Below are positions 16,943 to 24,982 of a stretch of 64,000 bases of DNA, piece after piece. Below the pieces are notes generated by a model. It had not been told where the DNA came from, searched no databases, and was given only the letters and a program-made list of their open reading frames with translations. This stretch comes from Microvirga pudoricolor (lineage in GTDB: Bacteria; Pseudomonadota; Alphaproteobacteria; Rhizobiales; Beijerinckiaceae), in NCBI RefSeq assembly GCF_016892705.1, contig NZ_JAFEMB010000005.1, positions 124,001 through 188,000 on the forward strand, written 5' to 3'. Every line of letters begins with the position of its first letter. The first letter of the stretch is position 1. A program made the translations under genes and the position numbers.

Positions 16943-17695
16943 TCACCGAGACAGGCGGCGCTTGAGCCAGACGTTGTGCTCCGCGAGCTTGTCCAACATC
17001 TCGGCTTCAGGGCGCCATCCTCTCGTCTCGAGGTAGTCATCGAGCTCTTCCATGGTGATTCTCACCGGGATGGCAAGGCGTTGCGCCATGCCTTGCAGTA
17101 TCTCGCCATAAGGATGCTCCGGCGTGGCCGTGGGCGTCAGATCCGGCAACACGGTCGGCAAGCCGGACGACAGCCCTTTCTGGTAGACCGCGTGATAAGA
17201 CAGGCTCAGGAAGTGGTCATCGGCGCATGGCTTGAGAACAAGCTCGCCTTGGCGCTGCGCGCGTTCCAGCAGCGCGCGCGCTCGTGCAGGAGGAAGGTAT
17301 GACGTTCCTCGATACGAGGTGCCTGGCAGTGCGCTTGCCGTGTAGACATCGCAGGGTACGGCCCCTTCTTCGGAGTCCAGGAGTTCAGCCAGACGCGGCA
17401 GATCGGCATCGGCCACAAGCAGGTCGATATCCTCGCCGGGCTCGACATGCGGGAGGGCCTCGAACCATCGCAGAACCGCGTAGCGAATCTGGCGCCTGCG
17501 CAGTTCCTCGAAAAAGCCGGACACGCCGAGGCTTGCCGGGATAAAGCGCCGCGGCGACGGTCTGGGAGCGATGCCGAGGGCGCGCCTGATCCTGCGGCGG
17601 CGTTCCGGGGACACCAACGCCCTTGCACCGATGAAGCGCCGCTCCATCTCGGCGACATCGCGAAGGAGCCTCTTGACGGGAGCAAGCGCCGACAC
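16943..17695 (-). CDS. Nucleotidyltransferase-like protein of a polysaccharide locus
   Basis: This is a 250-residue soluble protein. In the middle it has FFEELRRRQIRYAVLRWFEA followed by GEDIDLLVADADLPRL, which reads like the acidic D-x-D strand of the minimal nucleotidyltransferase fold. Its C-terminal part (ITMEELDDYLETRGWRP, EMLDKLAEHNVWLKRRL) aligns with the N-terminal domain of the three-domain protein at 19715 (VTLEAIETVLADNGWRP, ERAAGWNGWLRDRF). It starts with GTG one base after the flippase stop, so it is translationally coupled to it. A role in modifying the exported glycan or its lipid carrier is an inference from this coupling. No enzyme name can be given. Confidence 0.7.
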   Translation of the reverse strand: MSALAPVKRLLRDVAEMERRFIGARALVSPERRRRIRRALGIAPRPSPRRFIPASLGVSGFFEELRRRQIRYAVLRWFEALPHVEPGEDIDLLVADADLPRLAELLDSEEGAVPCDVYTASALPGTSYRGTSYLPPARARALLERAQRQGELVLKPCADDHFLSLSYHAVYQKGLSSGLPTVLPDLTPTATPEHPYGEILQGMAQRLAIPVRITMEELDDYLETRGWRPEAEMLDKLAEHNVWLKRRLSR

Positions 17696-17696
17696 G

Positions 17697-19283
17697 TCAC
17701 TCCCCCGCAGCTGGCGATGGCAGGTTTGCGGGGCGCATCATGGGTCGCAGCAGCTTGCGGGCCGCATCGATCATGACGCGAACATTCGACTGGCCGCCGG
17801 GGGTCACGCAGTAGATCGCCATGTAGAACGCAAGATAGATCGCGGCATCCGCCATGATGGCCAGGAAGGGCTGCTGGATCGTGAAGCTCGTGCTCGGAAT
17901 CGCGTGGACGGCAAGCACGCATGCGCCTGCGGCAATCGACGCGACCGAGGCCGGCAGCACGGCGCCGATCACATCCCGCGGGCGAACGAACGTCCCCCGC
18001 AGGCAGAACGCGATGGCGGGCCCTCGGAGCACCATCATGACGGCGCTGTAGGCCGCCGCCACGCCGATCGGCCCGTATTGCACGCCGATGGTGACGCCGA
18101 TCGCGATGATCGGTGTCTGCAGGATGGCCCATCGCAACTGGCGGGCCGTCCGTCCCAGGCTGACGTAAAGCCAGCCCGTTGCGACGTTGAAACTTCCGAG
18201 GAAGGCCGCAGGAGCAAGCGCCTGGAAGATCGGAACCGTTCCGAGCCACTCCTGTCCGAGAAGAAATCCTATGATCGGCCTGGCCTCGATGGAGATGAAC
18301 ACCACGAGGGGCATACCGGCCGTCACGAGCAGGCCGAGGGCCTTGCGATAATAGGTGCGATATCGGTCCGGATCGTTCTGCAGCCGGCTGAGCGCCGGAA
18401 GCGCCACGTTGGTGATCGGACCGTTGAGCTGCGTAATCGGAAGCAGGAGCAGGCTATAGGCGCGATTGTAGAGGCCGAGGGCCGTCTCGCCCCACACCTT
18501 GCCGATAAGGATGTTGTCCAAGTTGCGGTTGAGATACTGGCAGAGATTGGCACCGGTCAGATGCCCACCGAAGGCGATCATGGACCGGATCCCGGACCCG
18601 CGCACGGGGCGCCCCGGGCGCCACCGGCAGGCGATCCAGACCCAGACCATCGTCACGAAGGAGGTGGTGACGGTCATGAGCACCAGCGACCAGTAGGACA
18701 GGCCATAGAGCGCCGCCACGACGGCGACGGCGAAGCCGGCCAGCATGGAGCCGACCTCGATCACGGCGAGCTGACCGAACAGCATGTGCCGTTGCAGGAG
18801 CGCGATGTGCTGGGCGGACAGGCCGCCCGTCAGCATGGTGGCACCGAAGATGGCGGTGATTCCGATAAGGCGCGGATCCTCGTAGAACCGGCTCACGAGA
18901 GGAGCGCTGGCCACGATCAGGCCCGCCAGCACGGCGCTCATGGCGACGTTGATCCAGAACAGGGTGCTGACCTGTTCATCACTGATGGATTGCTTCTGGA
19001 TCGTCGCCGCGGAGAGCCCCATGTCGCGGATCAGCGTGATCAGCCCGACGATCGGAGTGACCATCGCGATCAGGCCGAAATCCCCCGGCGACAGCAGCCG
19101 CGCCAGCACGACGATGGACAGGAAGTTCAGGGTGAATTTCGCACCCTGCGCCGTAATCGCCGCGACGCCTCCGGAGATCGACCGGCGGGCGAGATCATGC
19201 TTGAGATGAGACGTGTCGAAAAGACCGGATGCGGACTTCCCGGGCTGGCCTGCCTGGCCTTTGTCTTCCATGCCGGTTCCCAT
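17697..19283 (-). CDS. Wzx-type oligosaccharide flippase (lipopolysaccharide biosynthesis protein)
   Basis: This is a 528-residue integral membrane protein with about 12-14 hydrophobic segments and the family signatures ITAQGAKFTLNFLSIVVLARLLSPGDFGLIAM, MGLSAATIQ, and NRNLDNILIGKVWGETALGLYNRAYSLL. These are typical of the MATE/Wzx-like polysaccharide exporters that flip lipid-linked sugar repeats across the inner membrane. The N-terminal ~30 residues are cytoplasmic and polar. It is the first gene of a leftward pair with the nucleotidyltransferase-like gene. No glycosyltransferases or polymerase are next to it, so the glycan it carries is unknown. Confidence 0.9.
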   Translation of the reverse strand: MGTGMEDKGQAGQPGKSASGLFDTSHLKHDLARRSISGGVAAITAQGAKFTLNFLSIVVLARLLSPGDFGLIAMVTPIVGLITLIRDMGLSAATIQKQSISDEQVSTLFWINVAMSAVLAGLIVASAPLVSRFYEDPRLIGITAIFGATMLTGGLSAQHIALLQRHMLFGQLAVIEVGSMLAGFAVAVVAALYGLSYWSLVLMTVTTSFVTMVWVWIACRWRPGRPVRGSGIRSMIAFGGHLTGANLCQYLNRNLDNILIGKVWGETALGLYNRAYSLLLLPITQLNGPITNVALPALSRLQNDPDRYRTYYRKALGLLVTAGMPLVVFISIEARPIIGFLLGQEWLGTVPIFQALAPAAFLGSFNVATGWLYVSLGRTARQLRWAILQTPIIAIGVTIGVQYGPIGVAAAYSAVMMVLRGPAIAFCLRGTFVRPRDVIGAVLPASVASIAAGACVLAVHAIPSTSFTIQQPFLAIMADAAIYLAFYMAIYCVTPGGQSNVRVMIDAARKLLRPMMRPANLPSPAAGE

Positions 19284-19714
19284 TCCCGAAGGGTTTCACG
19301 AGAGGTAGTCGGTGTGCGCCTCCACGAGGCCTCCGAATGGCGGTTCAGCCAGCGTGCTCCGGTCCCGGAAAACCGCCGCCATGGCCGAAGGTCTCGACGT
19401 GGCGCGCCGATCCACGCGGCTCACAAGCGAACGACTCTATTATGCCCCGCTTTGCTGGCGTTGACACCCGCACTACGCTTTCTTTCAGTCGCGTACCTCT
19501 TCTGGAGTAGGTTTAGACTAGAGGTCGGCAAGTCTAATCCATGCATCGGAAGGCTTTATTTTCAGAGCGGCCACTATAAACCTTCGCTCTACCGACGGAG
19601 CCCAAGTTTTATGGGTTCTAGCCATTTTGGTTCGTTAGTCGGCTGAAGGACAGATGATATAACTCCTGTAACGCTGGAGAGGACCTGTCCTCGCGGTGGC
19701 GAACCTGATTCTCT
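19284..19714. other. Divergent intergenic region between flippase and three-domain kinase-like gene
   Basis: These 431 bases separate two divergent genes. The half from about 19430 to 19640 is visibly richer in A and T than its surroundings and should hold promoters for one or both genes. TTGACA occurs at 19461 but has no convincing -10 at the right distance; TATAAA occurs near 19576. I see no gene, tRNA or strong hairpin. Confidence 0.5.
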
Positions 19715-21742
19715 ATGAGACGGAATGGAACGAGCCTGATGGAGCGGCGAGAGGACACCTCATCTTTGTCGGCCCGACTGCCTGGGCCGCTGAGCCGATT
19801 GCTGCGGCCGCGTCTCAAGACGCTTCTCGGCCGGGTGCGTGGCGACGGTCCCGTGCATCACATCGCTCAGGGCTTCGATCTCGCCGACCTCACGGCCGAG
19901 CTCGAAAGACATCAGCTCTCTTACGCTTTGCTCGACCTGAACCCGTCCGGATCCGGATCGCAGCCTGTTCTCCTCCTGGACGATGACGCTATGATGACGG
20001 TCGAGGGCATGCTCTCGCCGTGGCCAACGGGGCAGACGGTGGCGATCTACTCTGTCACAGGTCTGCCGGGCTATGCCTTCTCACCGCCCGGCGGCGACGG
20101 CGGCATGGCGCTCTTCCCACCCTATTTGGCACGCTCCCTCCTTGCTGCCGCCGAGCGTGGCTCCGGCCGGGTCGAGGGCCGGGAGGCCTTCCTGGCGCGC
20201 GCTTACGCCCTGACCTATCTCGCGGGCGGCTCGGCGGATGCCGCCTCTGTCGATGGATGGGACAGCGACGGCGCTCCGGCGAAGGCGATGGAGGCGGAGG
20301 CCGCCAGGCTGGGCATCCAGCTGGCAGCTCCGGTGACGCTGGAGGCCATCGAGACCGTCCTGGCTGACAACGGTTGGCGTCCTCCGATGGACGTCCTCGA
20401 ACGCGCAGCGGGCTGGAACGGCTGGCTGCGAGACCGCTTCTTCGGCGAAAGCCACCAGGAGACCGAGGAGCCCGGCCTGTCGCTGTTCTTCGTTCGCCGG
20501 AAGGCCTCGGAGGATGGTCTGGAGCCGTCGATCATCAGGCTGCTGGAATCGGGCGGCTTCGAGATCCTGGAGACGATCCCGCTCGAGGGGGAACTGGCGC
20601 AGAAGGTCACCAACTCGGTAAGAGGCGGGAACTGGGGCCGGGGCCCCTGGCCGGTGAGCGGAGGGCCACCCGCGAGCATCATCGTTGCTTTCGACGTCAT
20701 CCCCCTCGGCGTGTCGCAGGCGGAAGGCCGCCGCCATCCCGGCCTGGACAACGGACGGATCCTTGCCGCCAAGGAAGCGGTGCGGATGTACCTGAACGAG
20801 AATCTGCCGGCCGAAGCACGCTTCAACGCGGTCCACTCCACCGATAACAGCCGCCAATCGCTCGAAGTCCTGCGCGGCATTCCCGCCGTCGACGTGGACG
20901 CTCTCCTCCGGCTCATCGACGATCGCAGGCGGGACTTCGCGACCCATCACACCGTGATCGAGACCCTGACCCGCCACGGAAAGCGGGCGAAGGTCGAGCT
21001 CATCGAGTACAATGGGACGGTCGCGGTCAAGAAGACCTACCGGCATCAGGCCTTGCGCTTCCTCCAGCGCGAGGTGGCGTTCCAAGCCGAGTTCTCGGCC
21101 CTGCGCCCGGAGGTTCTGCCGGTTCTGGAGACGGGGCCGAACTATTTCATCTCACCCCACATCGAGGATGTCGGCGCCCAGCACCGGTTCCTGGGAATCA
21201 CGTTCCCACGTCTGCTCAGCCTCAAGGATGTCCGCCAGCTCGCGGACTTCATCCGCTTCCTTCTCGCGCGTGGATACGATCCCATCGACCTGACGCCCTG
21301 GAACAACGTGCTGATCGACAGGACGGCAGGCCTGAAGGCGATCGACTTCGAGTTCGTCTACCGGAACCCGGATGGCCGTATCGTTCCGGAAAAATCGATG
21401 TGCCTCACCGGCCTCAAGGATGAGTTCCCGGGCGATTATCCATACGGGGTCTTCTATCTCAAGAACCCCTACGCGACGGAATGGTACCCTCGCATCGGCC
21501 TCGACCTCACGCGCTTCCTGCGCGGCGCGACGTGGAAGCAGCAGCCCCTGCGTTATATCAACTTCGGACGTTACGTGGTCCGTTGGACGATCCGGGGTGT
21601 GCTGCGGTCGGAAAGCAACAGCATCAAGGCGATCATTCGGCGTGTGGGACGGCAGGTCCTGCGGCGCAAGGCCAAGGTCGCAGCGACCCTCGACAAGGCG
21701 TCCCGGATCGCCCAGCACCCCCGAGAGCCCGCCACAGGCTAG
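19715..21742 (+). CDS. Three-module protein: nucleotidyltransferase-like, NDP-kinase-like and protein-kinase-like domains
   Basis: This is a 675-residue soluble protein. Residues ~20-245 align with the nucleotidyltransferase-like protein at 16943 but have lost the D-I-D motif (PVLLLDDD instead). Residues ~255-390 read like a nucleoside-diphosphate-kinase fold: LFFVRRKA first strand, ILAAKEAVRMYLNENLPAEA helix, and NAVHSTDNS, which parallels the NDPK active-site NIIHGSDS with the His near 373. Residues ~425-600 look like an atypical kinase: Lys near 439 in VAVKK, a catalytic-loop-like DLTPWNN (Asp ~525) and IDFEF (Asp ~544) as metal site. It is divergent from the flippase operon and shares a domain with it. 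A role in phosphorylating or regulating glycan assembly is an inference. An ATG at 19739 is an alternative start. Confidence 0.65.
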   Translation: MRRNGTSLMERREDTSSLSARLPGPLSRLLRPRLKTLLGRVRGDGPVHHIAQGFDLADLTAELERHQLSYALLDLNPSGSGSQPVLLLDDDAMMTVEGMLSPWPTGQTVAIYSVTGLPGYAFSPPGGDGGMALFPPYLARSLLAAAERGSGRVEGREAFLARAYALTYLAGGSADAASVDGWDSDGAPAKAMEAEAARLGIQLAAPVTLEAIETVLADNGWRPPMDVLERAAGWNGWLRDRFFGESHQETEEPGLSLFFVRRKASEDGLEPSIIRLLESGGFEILETIPLEGELAQKVTNSVRGGNWGRGPWPVSGGPPASIIVAFDVIPLGVSQAEGRRHPGLDNGRILAAKEAVRMYLNENLPAEARFNAVHSTDNSRQSLEVLRGIPAVDVDALLRLIDDRRRDFATHHTVIETLTRHGKRAKVELIEYNGTVAVKKTYRHQALRFLQREVAFQAEFSALRPEVLPVLETGPNYFISPHIEDVGAQHRFLGITFPRLLSLKDVRQLADFIRFLLARGYDPIDLTPWNNVLIDRTAGLKAIDFEFVYRNPDGRIVPEKSMCLTGLKDEFPGDYPYGVFYLKNPYATEWYPRIGLDLTRFLRGATWKQQPLRYINFGRYVVRWTIRGVLRSESNSIKAIIRRVGRQVLRRKAKVAATLDKASRIAQHPREPATG

Positions 21743-21806
21743 AAGCCGCAGGCTCCGCGATCGCGAAGGGCCGGGTTCACCGAGCGTGCCGTCGAAGGCA
21801 GCGCCC

Positions 21807-22094
21807 TCAGAAGCGGAATCCGGCTCCCATTCCGCTGCCTGTCATGACGGGCTGGATCGCGGGCTCCGACGATGCGGCCGGCGCCTCCGCTGCATCCGGA
21901 GCCTGGACCCGTTTTGCGGGGGGAGCGGATGCGGAGGATGCCACCGGCGTCGGGGCCGATTTGACCTCGCCGGTCATGGAAGGCGGCGGCGGCACGTTGG
22001 TGTGCTGAAACACGCCCGAGGGACCACCGAACTGGCAACCCGCCAGCGCCGTTCCGATGGCTGCCAGAGCGAACAGTGTCACGATCGGCCGCAT
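21807..22094 (-). CDS. Small outer-membrane-type lipoprotein of unknown function
   Basis: This is a 95-residue protein with a lipoprotein signal peptide: MRPIVTLFALAAIGTALAGC, where LAGC is the lipobox and Cys20 is the lipidated residue. The mature part is Pro/Ala/Ser-rich (VPPPPSMTGEVKSAP, then APPAKRVQAPDAAEAPAASS) and likely unstructured. AAGGAG lies 7 bases before the ATG. It follows the small gene at 22164 in the same direction and converges with the kinase-like gene. No family is recognised. Confidence 0.7.
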   Translation of the reverse strand: MRPIVTLFALAAIGTALAGCQFGGPSGVFQHTNVPPPPSMTGEVKSAPTPVASSASAPPAKRVQAPDAAEAPAASSEPAIQPVMTGSGMGAGFRF

Positions 22095-22163
22095 GCGAAT
22101 CTCCTTGAAGTTGGGCCGAACCCTATTCTTCGGCAGGAGAATGTCGAGCGCGACCTGCGCCAT

Positions 22164-22463
22164 CTAATGGGGATGCACGTCGCTGAGCGCGATGCGCACC
22201 CGCACGGCACCTTGGCGGGGGATCTTCGGGGGCCCGATGCTGACGGGCGTGTTCAGATAGGCGACGAGATCGCGGGCGGTGGCGGGGTCCTTGAACCGGA
22301 TATGGCCGTACCGGGCATTGGCTTCGAAAAGATTCAGGAGCAGAACCTCGTCCTTGGTCAGATCGACATCGGCCAGATAACACCCCGAAACGCCCGTCAC
22401 CGGGCGAACGTCGCGCAGGGCATGGTCGAGCGCATGGGGCCACTCACGAACGGGTTCAGGCAT
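22164..22463 (-). CDS. Hypothetical protein
   Basis: This is a 99-residue protein without signal peptide or membrane segment: DVRPVTGVSGCYLADVDLTKDEVLLL, then LFEANARYGHIRFKDPATARDLVAYLN and GPPKIPRQGAVRVRI. The mixed α/β pattern and normal codon use suggest a real gene. It lies 69 bases upstream of the lipoprotein gene in the same direction, so they may be cotranscribed. I do not recognise the family. Confidence 0.6.
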   Translation of the reverse strand: MPEPVREWPHALDHALRDVRPVTGVSGCYLADVDLTKDEVLLLNLFEANARYGHIRFKDPATARDLVAYLNTPVSIGPPKIPRQGAVRVRIALSDVHPH

Positions 22464-22703
22464 CGCATCCTCCGCAGGCTGCCATATTTCTACCAGTTGT
22501 AGTCGTCCGCTGTCTCGCAGCTATCGCCGGTTTATGATGGCGCAGAAGGATTAGTGGCGCGCGGCGCAAGCGGGCAGCCGGCCGAGATGAGAGCGGGCAC
22601 CTGCCATGCAAATCCGCCATAGCCGCGCTTGCGGCTTGCGTTAGATTTCGGCCATCGGCCTTCGACTCAATGCGAAGGCTTCCACGAAGCACTATCGGTT
22701 CCC

Positions 22704-23804
22704 ATGACAAGCATGCTCTTTTCGCCGATCCGTCTGGCGAATGCGGATCTTCCCAACCGGATCGTCGTCGCACCCATGTGCCAGTATAGCGCCAATGACG
22801 GCTGCGCCAGCGACTGGCACCTGACCCATCTGGGAAGCCTGGCCAATTCGGGCGCCGGTCTCGTCGTCGTCGAGGCGACCGCCGTCGAGCGTCGCGGCCG
22901 GATCACCCACGGAGATCTCGGGCTCTATGACGACGCCTGCGAGGCGGCCCTGCTGCGGGTGGTCAATCATTGTCGGCGGATTGGCACCGCCAGGATGGGC
23001 GTGCAGATCGCCCATGCGGGCCGAAAGGCGTCGACCCAAATTCCCTGGGAGGGAGGGCAGGCTCTCGGTCCGGAGCAGGATCCCTGGCAGACCATCGCGC
23101 CGTCAGCCATGCCCTACCGGCCCGACTGGCACACGCCGCGAGAGATGACCCAAGAGGATATCGACCGTGTCCGCGAGGCGCATGTGGACGCCGCCCGGCG
23201 GGCGCTGCGCATCGGATTCGACGAGATCGAGCTTCATGCCGCCCACGGCTACCTGCTGCACGAATTCCTGTCGCCGCTCACCAATAAGCGCACAGATCGC
23301 TACGGCGGCAGCCTCGAGGCGCGGATGCGCTTCCCGTTGGAGATAGCCCAGGCCGTGCGCGCCGTTTGGCCGACGGACAAACCCCTCGGCATTCGCATCA
23401 CCGGCAGCGACTGGGCGTCGGGCGGCATCGAAGTGCCTGATGCGGTCGCATTCGCCAAGGCCCTTGAGGCGGTCGGGATCGATTTCATTTGCGTGTCGAG
23501 CGGAGGGCTCGTGCCGGAGGCGAAGATCGCGGTCGGGCCGAACTATCAGGTTCCGTTCGCGGAGGCGGTGAAGCGGCAGGTGAGCATTCCCGTCAGGGCG
23601 GTCGGGCTGATTGGAACGCCGCGCCAAGCGGAAAAGATCATTGCCGAAGGGCGCGCCGACATGGTCGCCCTGGCGCGGGCCTTTCTCGACAATCCGCATT
23701 GGGGTTGGCATGCCGCCAAGGTGCTGGGGGGCGATGTCGCCCGGCCACTCCAGTATGCCCGCGCGGCGCATCACCATTGGCCTGCGGCCTTTTACACGGA
23801 CTGA
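22704..23804 (+). CDS. Old-yellow-enzyme-family NADH:flavin oxidoreductase (YqjM-like)
   Basis: This FMN ene-reductase of 366 residues reduces activated C=C bonds using NAD(P)H. OYE marks are FSPIRLANADLPNRIVVAPMCQYS (Cys in the YqjM-type MCQY motif), HLTHLGSLANSGAGLVVVEATAV, VQIAHAGRKAS, the active-site HAAHGYLLHEFLSP and CVSSGGLVP with the phosphate-binding AEGRADMVALARAFL. The MCQYS cysteine and length point to the thermophilic-like/YqjM subgroup. ATG 22704 was chosen since the match begins there; upstream frame to 22629 adds nothing. The physiological substrate is unknown. Confidence 0.9.
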   Translation: MTSMLFSPIRLANADLPNRIVVAPMCQYSANDGCASDWHLTHLGSLANSGAGLVVVEATAVERRGRITHGDLGLYDDACEAALLRVVNHCRRIGTARMGVQIAHAGRKASTQIPWEGGQALGPEQDPWQTIAPSAMPYRPDWHTPREMTQEDIDRVREAHVDAARRALRIGFDEIELHAAHGYLLHEFLSPLTNKRTDRYGGSLEARMRFPLEIAQAVRAVWPTDKPLGIRITGSDWASGGIEVPDAVAFAKALEAVGIDFICVSSGGLVPEAKIAVGPNYQVPFAEAVKRQVSIPVRAVGLIGTPRQAEKIIAEGRADMVALARAFLDNPHWGWHAAKVLGGDVARPLQYARAAHHHWPAAFYTD

Positions 23805-23810
23805 CCCGAA

Positions 23811-23838
23811 AAAAGCCCGGTGGAGGCACCGGGCTTTC
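23811..23838. terminator. Bidirectional rho-independent terminator
   Basis: AAAGCCCGGTG and CACCGGGCTTT form a strong GC hairpin with A-rich left and T-rich right flanks. It lies between the convergent reductase and porin genes, 6 bases after the reductase stop and 24 bases from the porin stop, and can serve both. Confidence 0.85.
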
Positions 23839-23861
23839 TGGGTCTCTAGGAGGGAAGCGGC

Positions 23862-24572
23862 CTAGTTGAACTTGTAGTTCAGGCCGGCCCGGACCACGCC
23901 GAACTCCGTGTCGCGGCTGCGGTTGTAGATCGAGCCGAGGTCGTAGTTCGACTTCGTGTCGAGGTTGACGTAGAGCCCTTCCACCTTGGCGGTGATGTTG
24001 CTGGTGAAGCCGTATTCGACGCCGCCGCCGAGGGTCCAGCCGCCATTGGTGTCACCATCGCCGCGCCGGCCGCCAAGGCCCACGTCGTACGCATTGTTGC
24101 CACCGATGTCGCCGTAGGCGAAGCCGCCGGTGGCATAGATCAGCGCGTTGTCGATGGCGACGCCGGCACGGGCCCGGATTGTGCCGAAATAGCCGTCGGA
24201 ATCGCCGCGATAGTAGGTCGTGCCGAAATAGGTTCCCTTGTTGCCGACCGCCGCATACTGGATGTCGGTCTCGGCACCGATCACGAACATGCCCATCTGA
24301 TAGTTGTAGCCGGCTTGAGCGCCGCCGGTGAATCCACCCGAGCGGCCGCCGCCGACGGAGCCGAACGCCGGATCGACGTAGCGGCTCGTGCCCGTGCTCC
24401 AGCCGTAACCGGCATTGGCGCCCACGTAGAAGCCCGTCCAGGTGAAGATCGGCATCGGGCTGTAGGCGGGCTGCGGAGCGCCGCGATAGGGGAGGTCGGC
24501 CGCATGGGCGGCACCGGCGGCAAGGACGATGGACGCCGTTCCAGCGAGCAATCCGGTCAGAAGGTTACGCAT
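23862..24572 (-). CDS. Outer-membrane β-barrel protein, Omp25/Omp31-like
   Basis: This is a 236-residue porin-family protein. A Sec signal (MRNLLTGLLAGTASIVLAAG, cleaved after AHA) precedes ADLPYRG and the family opening FTWTGFYVGANAGYGW. Alternating strands follow (GGAQAGYNYQMGMFVIGAETDIQY; AGVAIDNALIYATGGFAYG) and the protein ends NYKFN with a C-terminal aromatic-x-F-like BAM signal. Such proteins are abundant in Rhizobiales outer membranes. It is transcribed alone; the shared terminator lies downstream. Confidence 0.9.
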   Translation of the reverse strand: MRNLLTGLLAGTASIVLAAGAAHAADLPYRGAPQPAYSPMPIFTWTGFYVGANAGYGWSTGTSRYVDPAFGSVGGGRSGGFTGGAQAGYNYQMGMFVIGAETDIQYAAVGNKGTYFGTTYYRGDSDGYFGTIRARAGVAIDNALIYATGGFAYGDIGGNNAYDVGLGGRRGDGDTNGGWTLGGGVEYGFTSNITAKVEGLYVNLDTKSNYDLGSIYNRSRDTEFGVVRAGLNYKFN

Positions 24573-24982
24573 AACATATTCCCGTCTTGAGAAACTTGCG
24601 GCGACTGAGGCTCATTGCCAAAGTGCAACGGGACCAAGATATCCATAAAACGAAACATAATTCAATAACACTATACCCGTGTTGGGTTCCTATGCTTTAC
24701 AGACCGTAAACGGGTTACTTTTTGTAAAGACATCGTCGCATGAAAGCCTTCAGGTAATTTTCGGTTGCCTGAGGCTCGCCGATTCTAGACTTCGATCGGC
24801 CCCTCTCGCGTTGATCTGCCACCGAAATCCGAAATGTGGCTCCATCTGCCGAGACATCTTTCCCTCGACTTATGTCTCGACAGGCCTTAGAGGTTTTATT
24901 CATTAGCCGGCAACCTGATCGAGAGATTCAAGAGCCTGGACATCAATAACGCGAACAGGCCGCTCGTCCCTGGAGAGGTACC
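24573..24982. other. Divergent intergenic region between porin and Na/Pi cotransporter genes
   Basis: These 410 bases hold no supported gene. The stretch 24630-24760 is clearly AT-rich for this genome and probably carries the porin promoter and its leader. A short open frame at 24679-24906 has no ribosome site or recognisable product. The cotransporter ATG at 24983 is preceded by GGAGAGG. A small RNA here is possible but nothing proves it. Confidence 0.5.

Noticed and set aside
19461..19489. TTGACA as promoter of the three-module gene
   Set aside because: No -10 hexamer at 16-18 bases; the element is over 200 bases from the start codon.
17571..19646. Antisense open frame of 691 codons across the flippase gene
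   Set aside because: The composition is extreme (His, Arg, Asp, Gly) and it fully covers a recognisable membrane transporter on the other strand.
24679..24906. 75-codon open frame between the porin and Na/Pi genes
   Set aside because: No ribosome site, no family, and it lies in the AT-rich promoter region.
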